NCBI GenBank assembly: GCA_013152945.1
Contig: JAADFL010000065.1
Coordinates: 1-26,822, forward strand
Reading direction: 5' to 3'
Source of the DNA: Deltaproteobacteria bacterium
GTDB lineage: Bacteria > Myxococcota_A > JAADFL01
Length of the DNA: 26,822 nucleotides
Below are positions 13,912 through 21,627 of the stretch, in pieces. The notes beneath the pieces are model-generated. The model did no database searches. It was not told the DNA's origin and saw only the letters and a program-made list of their open reading frames with translations. Each line of letters starts with the position of its first letter. Positions within the stretch are counted from its first letter, which is position 1. The position numbers were made by a program, and so were the translations under genes.

Positions 13912-16146
13912 ATGAGGAATTGGTGCGGAGAGCCTGTTCCAAGAGTCGACGGCCTGGACAAGGCCCGGGGCCGTACCGTATACCTCGGCGATCAATCTCT
14001 TGATGGCGCCCTCTTTGGAGTGCTGGTTCGTTCTCCGGTTGCAAAGGGTAGATTGAAAAAAATCTATTGGGACGAATCCATCGACTGGTCCGGCTTGTTC
14101 CGGGTCGAGGCTGAAGACATACCCGGCCAAAACTGTGTCAGTATTATCAAGAAGGATATGCCATGCCTGGCTTTTGACAAGATCATGTACCTGGGGGAGC
14201 CGGTCGCGCTGGTGGCCTCTGCGGATTTAGGACTCGCCCGCAGCGCCGCATTGACCGCAAAGCAGGATATCGAGCCTGAAAAGCCGCTTCTGGATATTCG
14301 GCAGGCGGTTGAGAAATACAGGCAGGAACCGCAATCCGACGGATTGATTCACTCCATTGACATTGAAAGGGGCGATGTACAAAACGCACTCGCATCTTCG
14401 GACCTTATCGTCGATGGAGAATACTGGACCGGGCCACAGGAGCATGTGTATCTCGAGCCCCAGGTGGTGGCCGCAATCCCCAGGGGAGACAAGATCGAGA
14501 TATTAGGCTCCATGCAATGTCCATACTATGTAAGACCTGCTGTAGCTCTGGCACTGGGCATGCCTGATGAGAATATCATTGTGCGTCAAACACCTACCGG
14601 AGGGGCATTCGGCGGTAAGGAAGACTTTCCAAGCTCAATAGCAATCCATGCGGCCTTGCTCGCTCAAAAGGCTCATGCACCTGTTAAAATAATTTTTGAC
14701 AGGCAGGAGGATATCTCTTTCACGACCAAGAGGCACCCATCCTGTGTAAAGCTGAAGGCTGGAGTAAAAGCAGACGGCACTTTTTCGGCACTGGAAGCAG
14801 AGGTGTTGCTGGACGGCGGGGCGTACACGACTCTTTCACCTGTTGTTCTGTCAAGAGCCGCCATACATGCTTGTGGTCCGTACAGGTGGCGCGACGTTGG
14901 CGTCAAGGCACGAACACTACGCACGAACATGCCGCCGTACGGAGCGTTCCGGGGATTCGGCGCACCTCAGGTTCATTTCGCAATAGAGTCACATGTCGAC
15001 GAGATAGCCGCCAGGCTGGACATGGATCCCGTGGAATTGCGGAAAAAGAACTTGCTCCGGGAAGGCGACCAGACAGCCACCGGGCAGGTATTGAAAGAAA
15101 GTGTGAGTGCAGTAGCCTGCCTTGAATCCGTGTCAAGGGCCGCAGACTATGCGGCTTTTAAAAAAAAGCTGGAACACGTGCAGTCAACAAGACACAAAAA
15201 ATACGGCTTGGGTGTTGCGTCCTTTTGGCATGGCGGCGGATTCACAGGAGCAGGAGAGGAACATATTGCCGCCGAAGTGGCAATCGACCTCATGGAGGGC
15301 GGCAGGGTTCAAGTCGCCATATCCAGTACCGAAATGGGCCAAGGTGAAAGGACGACGATTCCCCAGATAGCCGCCCAGGCCCTTGGAGGAATTCCCCTGG
15401 ACCTGGTCTCCTGCGATTTGCCCGACACCTCCAATGCGCCTGATTCCGGTCCCACTGTGGCCTCCAGGACCATAATGATGGTTGGAGCACTGGTTGAATC
15501 ATGTTGCATGGACGTGTTGGCCTATTTGAAGAAAGTTTCAAAAACCAGAGACGATGAACAAATAGCCGATTGGCCGGACGCGGTCGGGCGTGCGCTGAAA
15601 GGCCGCCCAAAAATCAGATTCGCGAAAAAATACGAGAAGCCCCCTGATTTGAAGTGGAATGAGGAAAGACACGTTGGTGATGCATATGCAGCATATGCAT
15701 GGGGTGCGGTTGCCGCGCGCGTTAGCATTGACATGCTGACCATGGAAACCACCGTGGATGATATTTGGTGTACTGTTGATGCCGGAAAGGCCATCAACCC
15801 CAAGATCGTTGAGGGCCAGGTGCAAGGCGGACTTGTTCAGGCGCTCGGGTACGCGTTATTCGAAAATCTTCAAGTTTCCGAACAAGGCGCTTTTCTCCAA
15901 AACCGCCTCCAGAACTATATTGTGCCGACCAGCATGGACACGCCGGGCCTGCATGTCGAATTGATCGAAAATATGTATTCACGCGGGCCGTTCGGTGCAA
16001 AAGGTGTAGGAGAATTGCCCATGAACGGCCTGGCACCGGCGATTCGAAATGCATTGAGGCAGGCCTTGGGCCAGGCACCGAACAGAATCCCCATGATACC
16101 GGAGAACCTCGTGGAACAAGGGCTGGCGGGCAATACCGGAGGATGA
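13912..16146 (+). CDS. Xanthine dehydrogenase-family molybdopterin-binding large subunit (744 aa)
   Basis: The catalytic subunit of a molybdenum hydroxylase, binding molybdopterin-cytosine dinucleotide or molybdopterin. Conserved segments are EPVPRVDGLDKARG (7-20), TGPQEHVYLEP (173-183), TGGAFGGKED (229-238), NMPPYGAFRGFGAPQ (339-353), STEMGQGE, and the catalytic Glu701 in GAKGVGELP. The protein begins 16 bases after the carrier-protein stop and ends one base before the [2Fe-2S] subunit. The large-small-medium gene order matches many bacterial CoxL/CoxS/CoxM-type sets. CoxL's active-site AYRCSFR loop is absent, so it is not form I CO dehydrogenase. Candidate substrates are an aromatic-CoA, a purine or another N-heterocycle. 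No maturation (XdhC/MocA) gene is in the window. Confidence 0.88.
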   Translation: MRNWCGEPVPRVDGLDKARGRTVYLGDQSLDGALFGVLVRSPVAKGRLKKIYWDESIDWSGLFRVEAEDIPGQNCVSIIKKDMPCLAFDKIMYLGEPVALVASADLGLARSAALTAKQDIEPEKPLLDIRQAVEKYRQEPQSDGLIHSIDIERGDVQNALASSDLIVDGEYWTGPQEHVYLEPQVVAAIPRGDKIEILGSMQCPYYVRPAVALALGMPDENIIVRQTPTGGAFGGKEDFPSSIAIHAALLAQKAHAPVKIIFDRQEDISFTTKRHPSCVKLKAGVKADGTFSALEAEVLLDGGAYTTLSPVVLSRAAIHACGPYRWRDVGVKARTLRTNMPPYGAFRGFGAPQVHFAIESHVDEIAARLDMDPVELRKKNLLREGDQTATGQVLKESVSAVACLESVSRAADYAAFKKKLEHVQSTRHKKYGLGVASFWHGGGFTGAGEEHIAAEVAIDLMEGGRVQVAISSTEMGQGERTTIPQIAAQALGGIPLDLVSCDLPDTSNAPDSGPTVASRTIMMVGALVESCCMDVLAYLKKVSKTRDDEQIADWPDAVGRALKGRPKIRFAKKYEKPPDLKWNEERHVGDAYAAYAWGAVAARVSIDMLTMETTVDDIWCTVDAGKAINPKIVEGQVQGGLVQALGYALFENLQVSEQGAFLQNRLQNYIVPTSMDTPGLHVELIENMYSRGPFGAKGVGELPMNGLAPAIRNALRQALGQAPNRIPMIPENLVEQGLAGNTGG

Positions 16147-16147
16147 C

Positions 16148-16636
16148 GTGGAGGTTGCGGTAAACCGCAGGTGGAATGTCAATGGCCAAGAGATTGAAGT
16201 AACATTCAATTCGGGTGATCGCCTGCTTGACGTATTACGCAACGATTTGGGTTTGATGGGCGCAAAGGAGGGCTGCGGCGAAGGTGAATGCGGTGCATGC
16301 AGCGTGTTGATCAATGGCGAATTAAAACTCTCATGCCTTCAGCTTGCGGCCGTCCTGTCAGACGGCACCGCCATATTGACCGCAGAGGGAATCGAAAATA
16401 CGAGGCAAGGGCCTTTACTCCAGGAAACAGCGAATAGGAACGGGGCCGTACAGTGCGGGTACTGCACGCCCGGCATGATGGTGGCAATGTACTGGCTCAT
16501 GGAACATCCGAAAATACCAGCCGGGCAAGGACTTTCAGGAAATCTTTGCCGTTGTACAGGTTACAAGGCGTTGATAGATACAGTAGATGAATGCCGGCGA
16601 ATCCTTGCAGGCAAAAAGGATGGAGACATGACTTGA
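16148..16636 (+). CDS. Molybdenum hydroxylase [2Fe-2S] small subunit (162 aa)
   Basis: The electron-transfer subunit carrying two [2Fe-2S] clusters. The plant-ferredoxin-type cluster is bound by Cys43, 48, 51 and 63 (GCGEGECGAC ... SC), and the helical-domain cluster by Cys103, 106, 134 and 136 (QCGYCTPGM ... LCRCTGY). It passes electrons from the molybdenum site to the FAD subunit. The start is GTG at 16148, one base after the large-subunit stop and preceded by CGGAGGAT with proper spacing; no ATG start fits. The stop codon overlaps the TTG start of the FAD subunit, giving a coupled trio. Confidence 0.92.
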   Translation: MEVAVNRRWNVNGQEIEVTFNSGDRLLDVLRNDLGLMGAKEGCGEGECGACSVLINGELKLSCLQLAAVLSDGTAILTAEGIENTRQGPLLQETANRNGAVQCGYCTPGMMVAMYWLMEHPKIPAGQGLSGNLCRCTGYKALIDTVDECRRILAGKKDGDMT

Positions 16637-17475
16637 AGATCCTTGAGCCGAAAAACTTGGCCCATGCGCTGAAGATGAAGGCCGAAAACAACCGGGCAGA
16701 GCCGATTGCCGGCGGGACGGATCTACTGGCATCGTGGAGCGCAGGCGCTGAAAAACCGGCTGTGATCATTTTATTGCCGGGTTTGGCGGAACTTTCGGGA
16801 ATCAGGCTCAATAATGGATATATACGGATTGGGGCATGTACCACGCATGCCGAGCTGGCAAGTAATCCGATAATTACCAGGCACCTTCCTGCACTGGCTG
16901 CTGCCGCAGCCGGCATAGGCGCACCTGCAGTCAGGAACATGGGAACCCTTGGCGGAAACCTCGTTTGTCCCAGCCCTGCCGCTGATCTCCCACCGGTCCT
17001 GCTCGCATTTGATGCCGAAGCTGTTGCTGGCTCGACGGCTGGTGAAAGGGTTGTTCCATTTTCAGAATTCTTTATCGATTACAGGAAAGTGGATCTAAAA
17101 GAGGATGAGCTTCTCCTTGCAGTACGAATTCCTGTACCCGCGGACGGTATAAAATCCTATTTCAGAAAGGTCGGGTCTCGTAAATCCCAGACATTGGCAA
17201 AGGTATCACTCGCTGCCCGGGCACGGGTTGAACAGGGAAAAGTCATACATTCCGCCTTTGCAGCCGGAAGCGTCGGGCCTACGGTTGTAAGGTTGAAGGA
17301 AACCGAGGCTCTAGTGGAATCGAAGCAACTGGACTTGGAGATTATTGAGCAGGCATGCAAAGAAGCTGAAAAAGAGATATGCCCTATCGATGACATTCGT
17401 TCAACTGCAAGCTACCGGCGATTCGCTCTCAATGGAATGGTCCGGGAGTTCCTGGAGATGCTCTTGCCCATCTAG
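16633..17475 (+). CDS. Molybdenum hydroxylase FAD-binding medium subunit (280 aa)
   Basis: The flavin subunit of the hydroxylase, of CoxM/XdhB type. The FAD segments are PIAGGTDLLA (24-33) and VRNMGTLGGNLVCPSPAADLP (around 100-120), followed by the C-terminal CO-dehydrogenase-flavoprotein domain. I place the start at TTG 16633, within ACTTGA, which overlaps the previous stop codon by four bases with GGAG seven bases before; an upstream in-frame ATG (16591) would lie well inside the small-subunit gene and add unmatched residues. The 40-residue insertion with four cysteines that binds an extra [4Fe-4S] cluster in 4-hydroxybenzoyl-CoA reductase is missing, so electrons probably leave by the usual FAD route, to NAD+ or another acceptor. 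Confidence 0.88.
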   Translation: MKILEPKNLAHALKMKAENNRAEPIAGGTDLLASWSAGAEKPAVIILLPGLAELSGIRLNNGYIRIGACTTHAELASNPIITRHLPALAAAAAGIGAPAVRNMGTLGGNLVCPSPAADLPPVLLAFDAEAVAGSTAGERVVPFSEFFIDYRKVDLKEDELLLAVRIPVPADGIKSYFRKVGSRKSQTLAKVSLAARARVEQGKVIHSAFAAGSVGPTVVRLKETEALVESKQLDLEIIEQACKEAEKEICPIDDIRSTASYRRFALNGMVREFLEMLLPI

Positions 17476-17496
17476 GTTGGAGTAATGCCCTATGCT

Positions 17497-18912
17497 CTAA
17501 AACGAAACCCCGGCAAAAACCCCTACCCAATAGCCGGCCCTTTCATGGCTGACATCAGGGTATTCCCTGTCCACCTTTCGCAGGTCGCCTTTTTCAATAG
17601 TATCTTCATCACCCTCTATGGAATAGGAAAACTCGATCGCTGCGCCTGGAATGGGAAATCTTGCAAGGACACCGGCTATCAAGGCCATGTTGCTCTTCTC
17701 GGAAAAGATCCACGAGTACATGACCTTCGGTCCCAAGGATAGGCCTATGAACATGTCCACAGGCTGAATCTCCCTGGATACGGGCGCACTCGATGTATCC
17801 TGCCAGGGGTCACTCGTGCTTTTTCGTTCCTTTGTAATCTGTTTGCCGTCTTGTTTCAACGTCCTGCCCCTGTAAGCGAATGCAGTGCATGCCGCAGACA
17901 ACCCGATCTGGAGTTCGTGCCCGGCCCTGCGGCCGAAGAACAACGTGGTTCCAATGGATGTTCCAAGGGAGAGGATGCCGTACATGTTGTCTCTCAAGGC
18001 TGCCTCGAGTTCCACCACCTGCCAGTAAAAATAGGGCCACCGAAGTAAAACCGACGAAAGTTGCAGCCCTCCTCCATAGTTGCCCCCTATAGCAGCCACT
18101 GAGAACCAGGTGTTCCTTGTACTGGTCAATGCCTTTTCATCAGGCGCCATTTTCAGAAAAAAGGCTTGTTCTATGTAACCTGAAATAACTTCTATGGAAG
18201 TTGCCAGGGCCTTGAAGCGCGGTGCCTTGACAAGCAATTGATGCGATCCTGGCATCAGTCTCAATGTTGCGGGCAGGTTCACCCTCTTGTCGCCGTCCAC
18301 GATTGCATGTGCCCCCCTTGTATTTGCCTCTATTGTCGTTTCAACCATCCTGCCCACACCGATAGCCTGTTTCTTCTTTCCAAACCGGCCCCCGAGTTTC
18401 AATGACTTGTTGAAAAGCGTGGCCACCATTGGGGCCACCTGGTCTGCAGACAAGATTACCCTGGATATGGCCCCGGACAGCCGCCACATGTGGCAGTCCA
18501 CCAGCTTGATACCCAGCAGGAACCTTCCTGCTGCCCTTTTGAGCACGGCCTTTGTGACAAAGTCGACTTTCAATATCCTGCCTGCTTCCGCCAGGCAAGA
18601 CACACTATCGCATTCGAGTTTTGAAGCTGCTTCTGCATAGTTGTCGTTGTCCTGCAACCTGGATGCCGGCACAACCCTGTATTCACCCAGGGATTCCACC
18701 GCCTGCCCCAGTATTTCTGCGAAAACTCCGCCCAGTTGTTTTGAAACTCCCTTGGTTGTTGAAACAGGAGCTACGGCAACGACCGGCCCCTCGGCTTTGA
18801 CATTCGAAGACAAGAGAAAGCTTACGAGCAGAACATGGATTAAGAGGTTTCCTGCAAGAAACCTGTTGTTTGAGTCCCGGCCTAATTCACCGAGCAAGAC
18901 GGAATTACTCAT
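17497..18912 (-). CDS. Exported PEGA-like protein with TolB/CsgG-like N-terminal domain and barrel-like C-terminus (471 aa)
   Basis: A probably secreted or outer-membrane-associated protein of unknown function. A signal peptide spans residues 1-40 (hydrophobic LLIHVLLVSFLLSS, then NVKA before EG). A domain at 43-170 resembles the TolB/CsgG-like N-terminus seen in many deltaproteobacterial PEGA proteins, including a Cys101-Cys106 pair ahead of AGRILKVDFV. A PEGA-like beta segment follows at about 192-245 (AHAIVDGDKRVNLPATLRLMPGSHQLLVKAP). The remainder (270-471) has alternating glycine/aromatic strands and ends in FAGVSF, like a small beta-barrel. The ATG at 18912 has AGGAGG seven bases upstream. 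It is the last gene after the PLP enzyme (38-base gap) and converges on the FAD-subunit gene 21 bases away. Confidence 0.65.
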   Translation of the reverse strand: MSNSVLLGELGRDSNNRFLAGNLLIHVLLVSFLLSSNVKAEGPVVAVAPVSTTKGVSKQLGGVFAEILGQAVESLGEYRVVPASRLQDNDNYAEAASKLECDSVSCLAEAGRILKVDFVTKAVLKRAAGRFLLGIKLVDCHMWRLSGAISRVILSADQVAPMVATLFNKSLKLGGRFGKKKQAIGVGRMVETTIEANTRGAHAIVDGDKRVNLPATLRLMPGSHQLLVKAPRFKALATSIEVISGYIEQAFFLKMAPDEKALTSTRNTWFSVAAIGGNYGGGLQLSSVLLRWPYFYWQVVELEAALRDNMYGILSLGTSIGTTLFFGRRAGHELQIGLSAACTAFAYRGRTLKQDGKQITKERKSTSDPWQDTSSAPVSREIQPVDMFIGLSLGPKVMYSWIFSEKSNMALIAGVLARFPIPGAAIEFSYSIEGDEDTIEKGDLRKVDREYPDVSHERAGYWVGVFAGVSF

Positions 18913-18950
18913 GCAAGCCCCTCCTCCGGAATTGTGAGCCCGGGATTTGT

Positions 18951-20411
18951 TCACGTCCATCCGGCCAACTTGTTGAAGGCCTCGATCCTGTGGTCTATTT
19001 CCTCGATGTCATCTTCGAACCTGGCTCTCCAGTATTCGGGATCCCATTGCTCGTACAATTCAGACACGTCCTTTCCCTGCTGCTCTACCCAGGTGAAGTA
19101 CTTGAGGTTGTGGAGTTTCTTGCGGTCCTTGTAAGTCAGTTCCTGGAAATATGATGGCTCCTGGTGCAGGAGAGGGCCTGCAAGATCTGCCGCGGCCTGC
19201 AGCCTGTCATATTTTCCGAACTTACCGGTCAGCTCCTCCAGCCTGGACCTGTACATGTCCGAAGAATCGGTGAATACGGTTATTATTACATCCTGTTCCT
19301 TCAGTTCGAAGTACTTGGCTGTCTTGATTGCAGCCAGCAGGTTGGCTATACTCGATATTCCAAGCAACGGCAGGTTTTCAACAAGGGATTCGTCCAGACC
19401 TATGGACTCGAGGTAAGCCTTGCCTTCAGGTTCACTGAACAACCTTAAGATACGCATACAGTCCGAGTCGTCCAGGGCCGCCACTGCATCGGTATTCCTG
19501 GTGTTATGAATCCAAGGCACGTGCTTGTCACCTATCCCTTCTATCCTGTGGCCTCCGAAGCCGTTCATCAGGAGCGTGGGACACTGCAGGGCCTCTGCAG
19601 CAATAGTCTTGACGCCAGGCACATTGGCCTTGAGAAAATCTCCGGCCGCTATTGTGCCTGCCGAGCCCGTGGCGGAGACAAAGGCCGTAAGCCTCTCTTT
19701 GGCCGACAACTCTTCTTTCAGCAGTTGAATTATGGCGGAGCCGGTCACGTGATAGTGAAAAAGTGCGTTTCCGAACTCGTCGAACTGGTTGAAAATAATG
19801 TTGGACGGATCTTCCCGGAGCTCCCAGCACTTGTCATAGATCTCCTTTACATTGGACTCGCAACCAGGCGTGGCAATGACCTCGGAACCTATTTCTCTCA
19901 GCCAATCGAAACGCTCCCTGGACATCTCTTTTGGAAGTATGGCCACGGACGGACATGCCAGCAGGGCACAATCAAAGGCTCCGCCACGGCAGTAATTCCC
20001 GGTTGAAGGCCAAACAGCCTTGTGACGCGTGGGATCGAATGCACCGCTCACCAGCCTTGGAACCAGGCATCCGAAAGCAGCTCCCACCTTATGGGCGCCG
20101 GTTGGGAAAAACTTGCCCAAAAGACCGATGATCCGGGCATCCACTCCTGTCAAGGCCCTTGGGATCTCGATCCTGTTGACCCGGCCGAACAAACCATTCT
20201 CAATGTCGTTCTTCCAGGTGATCCTGAACAGGTTCAACGGATTCAAATCCCAGAGCCCGATACCTTTTAATCGCCGTGTTATGGAGTCAGGAATAGTCTC
20301 CGGGTTCTCGAGTTGCCTGAAGGTTGGAATTATTATGCCGCGTTCCCTGCATCTCGCGGCTGTTTTTTCCAGGACTTGTTCGTTGATTTCTTCAGGAAGG
20401 GCCCTTGTCAT
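18951..20411 (-). CDS. Fold-type-II PLP-dependent enzyme, YgeW-linked lyase/deaminase-like (486 aa)
   Basis: A PLP enzyme of the tryptophan-synthase-beta/cysteine-synthase superfamily. The Schiff-base lysine is Lys108 in FPTGAHKVGAAFG, and a glycine-rich phosphate site SATGSAGTIAAG lies near 250. A long N-terminal extension (about 1-90) and C-terminal helical tail (about 400-486, rich in Tyr/Trp/Glu) make it longer than threonine deaminase or cysteine synthase. Related proteins of this length usually carry only broad names such as PLP-dependent lyase/thiolase. The ATG at 20411 is one base after the ygeW stop, with GGAGG six bases upstream, so it is translated with YgeW; an ATG at 20438 would lie inside ygeW. 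A role in breaking down an amino acid, or in a carbamoylated intermediate's route, is inferred from this coupling. Confidence 0.78.
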   Translation of the reverse strand: MTRALPEEINEQVLEKTAARCRERGIIIPTFRQLENPETIPDSITRRLKGIGLWDLNPLNLFRITWKNDIENGLFGRVNRIEIPRALTGVDARIIGLLGKFFPTGAHKVGAAFGCLVPRLVSGAFDPTRHKAVWPSTGNYCRGGAFDCALLACPSVAILPKEMSRERFDWLREIGSEVIATPGCESNVKEIYDKCWELREDPSNIIFNQFDEFGNALFHYHVTGSAIIQLLKEELSAKERLTAFVSATGSAGTIAAGDFLKANVPGVKTIAAEALQCPTLLMNGFGGHRIEGIGDKHVPWIHNTRNTDAVAALDDSDCMRILRLFSEPEGKAYLESIGLDESLVENLPLLGISSIANLLAAIKTAKYFELKEQDVIITVFTDSSDMYRSRLEELTGKFGKYDRLQAAADLAGPLLHQEPSYFQELTYKDRKKLHNLKYFTWVEQQGKDVSELYEQWDPEYWRARFEDDIEEIDHRIEAFNKLAGWT

Positions 20412-20412
20412 G

Positions 20413-21627
20413 TCATACCTCCATGGCCGGTCTCGCACGCCTTATCATGCGGTCTACGGTACCGACCGGATCGTCGAGTTTCGAAAGCAGGATCATGGCT
20501 GCTATTACGAAAGGTTTGAATGATGCCTGTTTGTATGTATCCATGCGATGCCGTTCGAACACGTCTGCTTGGACCTCTCCCTTTTCACAGCTCACGCCGG
20601 ATATGTCGGCCGGGAGGCAATGCATGTAAAGGGCCTTTCCCTTGTTGGTCAAATCCATCCGCCTTTGATCGCATTCCCAGTCTTCGAACCGCTTGTTCAT
20701 GGACATGCATTGCCTCTCCAGGGTATCCAGGCCGATAGTGTCCCCCTTCTTCAAGAGTTCAGTACGTTTCTCCATTACTTCGTAAGGGGCCCATGACTTG
20801 GGGTACACCACGTCGGCATTTCTGAAGGCTTCGCTCATTGTTCCGAGTTTGACAAACCTGCCATTGCTCTTTTCGGCGTTGTCTTCGGCCAATTTCTCCA
20901 CCTCGGGCGAAAGGTGATACCCCTCGGGATGGGCCAAAATCACTTCCGCTCCGAACCTGGTAAGAAGGGCCACTAATCCCTGTGGAACGGAAAGGGGCTT
21001 GCCGTAGCTGGGTGAATATGCCCAGGACACGGCTATTCGCATGCCTTTCAGATCTTTGAGTGAACCGAACTTGTTCTCTATTGCCAACAAGTCTGAAAGA
21101 GTCTGGGTCGGATGGTCCATGTCGCACTGCAAGTTCACTATAGTGGGCCTCTTGTGCAGGATTCCCCGGCCGAAACTCTCGTCCAGGGCCGCGGATACCT
21201 CTCTCATGTACCGGTTTCCCTGGCCCAAGTACATGTCATCCCTTATACCGAGAACCTCGGTGAGAAAGGATATCATCACCGCTGTCTCCCGGACCGTCTC
21301 GCCGTGGGCGACCTGTGTCTTTTGCTCGTCCAGTTCGGACAGAGACAGGCCCAGTGCGTTCACTGCAGAGGCGAAGCTGAACCTTGTCCTTGTGGACTTG
21401 TCCCTGAATATACCAATGGCCAGTCCATGGTCGAACAACCTGCCGGATATACCCTTGCTGTGCAGTTCCCCCAGAACCTTGGCCATGGTGAGAACAGCCT
21501 TTATTTCATCGAGCGTATGTTCCCAGGTCAAAAGAAAATCCGAGCCCACCATGGTCCCTGTATCCAGGTCGCGTAGATCCTCGAGAAGCTTTTGTATTTT
21601 CTTTGATTCAATTGATTTAGGCGTCAT
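20413..21627 (-). CDS. ygeW: Knotted carbamoyltransferase YgeW (404 aa)
   Basis: A transcarbamoylase of the knotted ATCase/OTCase superfamily, which would move a carbamoyl group between carbamoyl phosphate and an amino acceptor. The carbamoyl-phosphate motif STRTR (78-82, in FRDKSTRTRFSF), HPTQ (172-175) and HCLP (336-339) are all present. The length (404 aa) and the CDMDHPTQTL and SWAYSPSYGKPLSVPQG segments point to YgeW rather than ornithine or aspartate carbamoyltransferase. The physiological acceptor of YgeW is unknown. The start ATG overlaps the stop of the threonine-synthase-like gene as ATGA. In Escherichia coli ygeW is part of a region with ygeX, ygeY, hyuA, yqeA and xdhABC; here a molybdenum hydroxylase is the neighbour but the other genes are missing. 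Confidence 0.9.
   Translation of the reverse strand: MTPKSIESKKIQKLLEDLRDLDTGTMVGSDFLLTWEHTLDEIKAVLTMAKVLGELHSKGISGRLFDHGLAIGIFRDKSTRTRFSFASAVNALGLSLSELDEQKTQVAHGETVRETAVMISFLTEVLGIRDDMYLGQGNRYMREVSAALDESFGRGILHKRPTIVNLQCDMDHPTQTLSDLLAIENKFGSLKDLKGMRIAVSWAYSPSYGKPLSVPQGLVALLTRFGAEVILAHPEGYHLSPEVEKLAEDNAEKSNGRFVKLGTMSEAFRNADVVYPKSWAPYEVMEKRTELLKKGDTIGLDTLERQCMSMNKRFEDWECDQRRMDLTNKGKALYMHCLPADISGVSCEKGEVQADVFERHRMDTYKQASFKPFVIAAMILLSKLDDPVGTVDRMIRRARPAMEV

Noticed and set aside
15681-15700. Repeated GCATATGC inside the molybdenum large-subunit gene
   Set aside because: It is explained by the codons for AYAAYA and lies in coding sequence.
13912-17475. Naming the molybdenum hydroxylase 4-hydroxybenzoyl-CoA reductase or xanthine dehydrogenase
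   Set aside because: The FAD subunit has no extra [4Fe-4S] insertion, and nothing in the large subunit fixes a purine substrate, so only the family is called.
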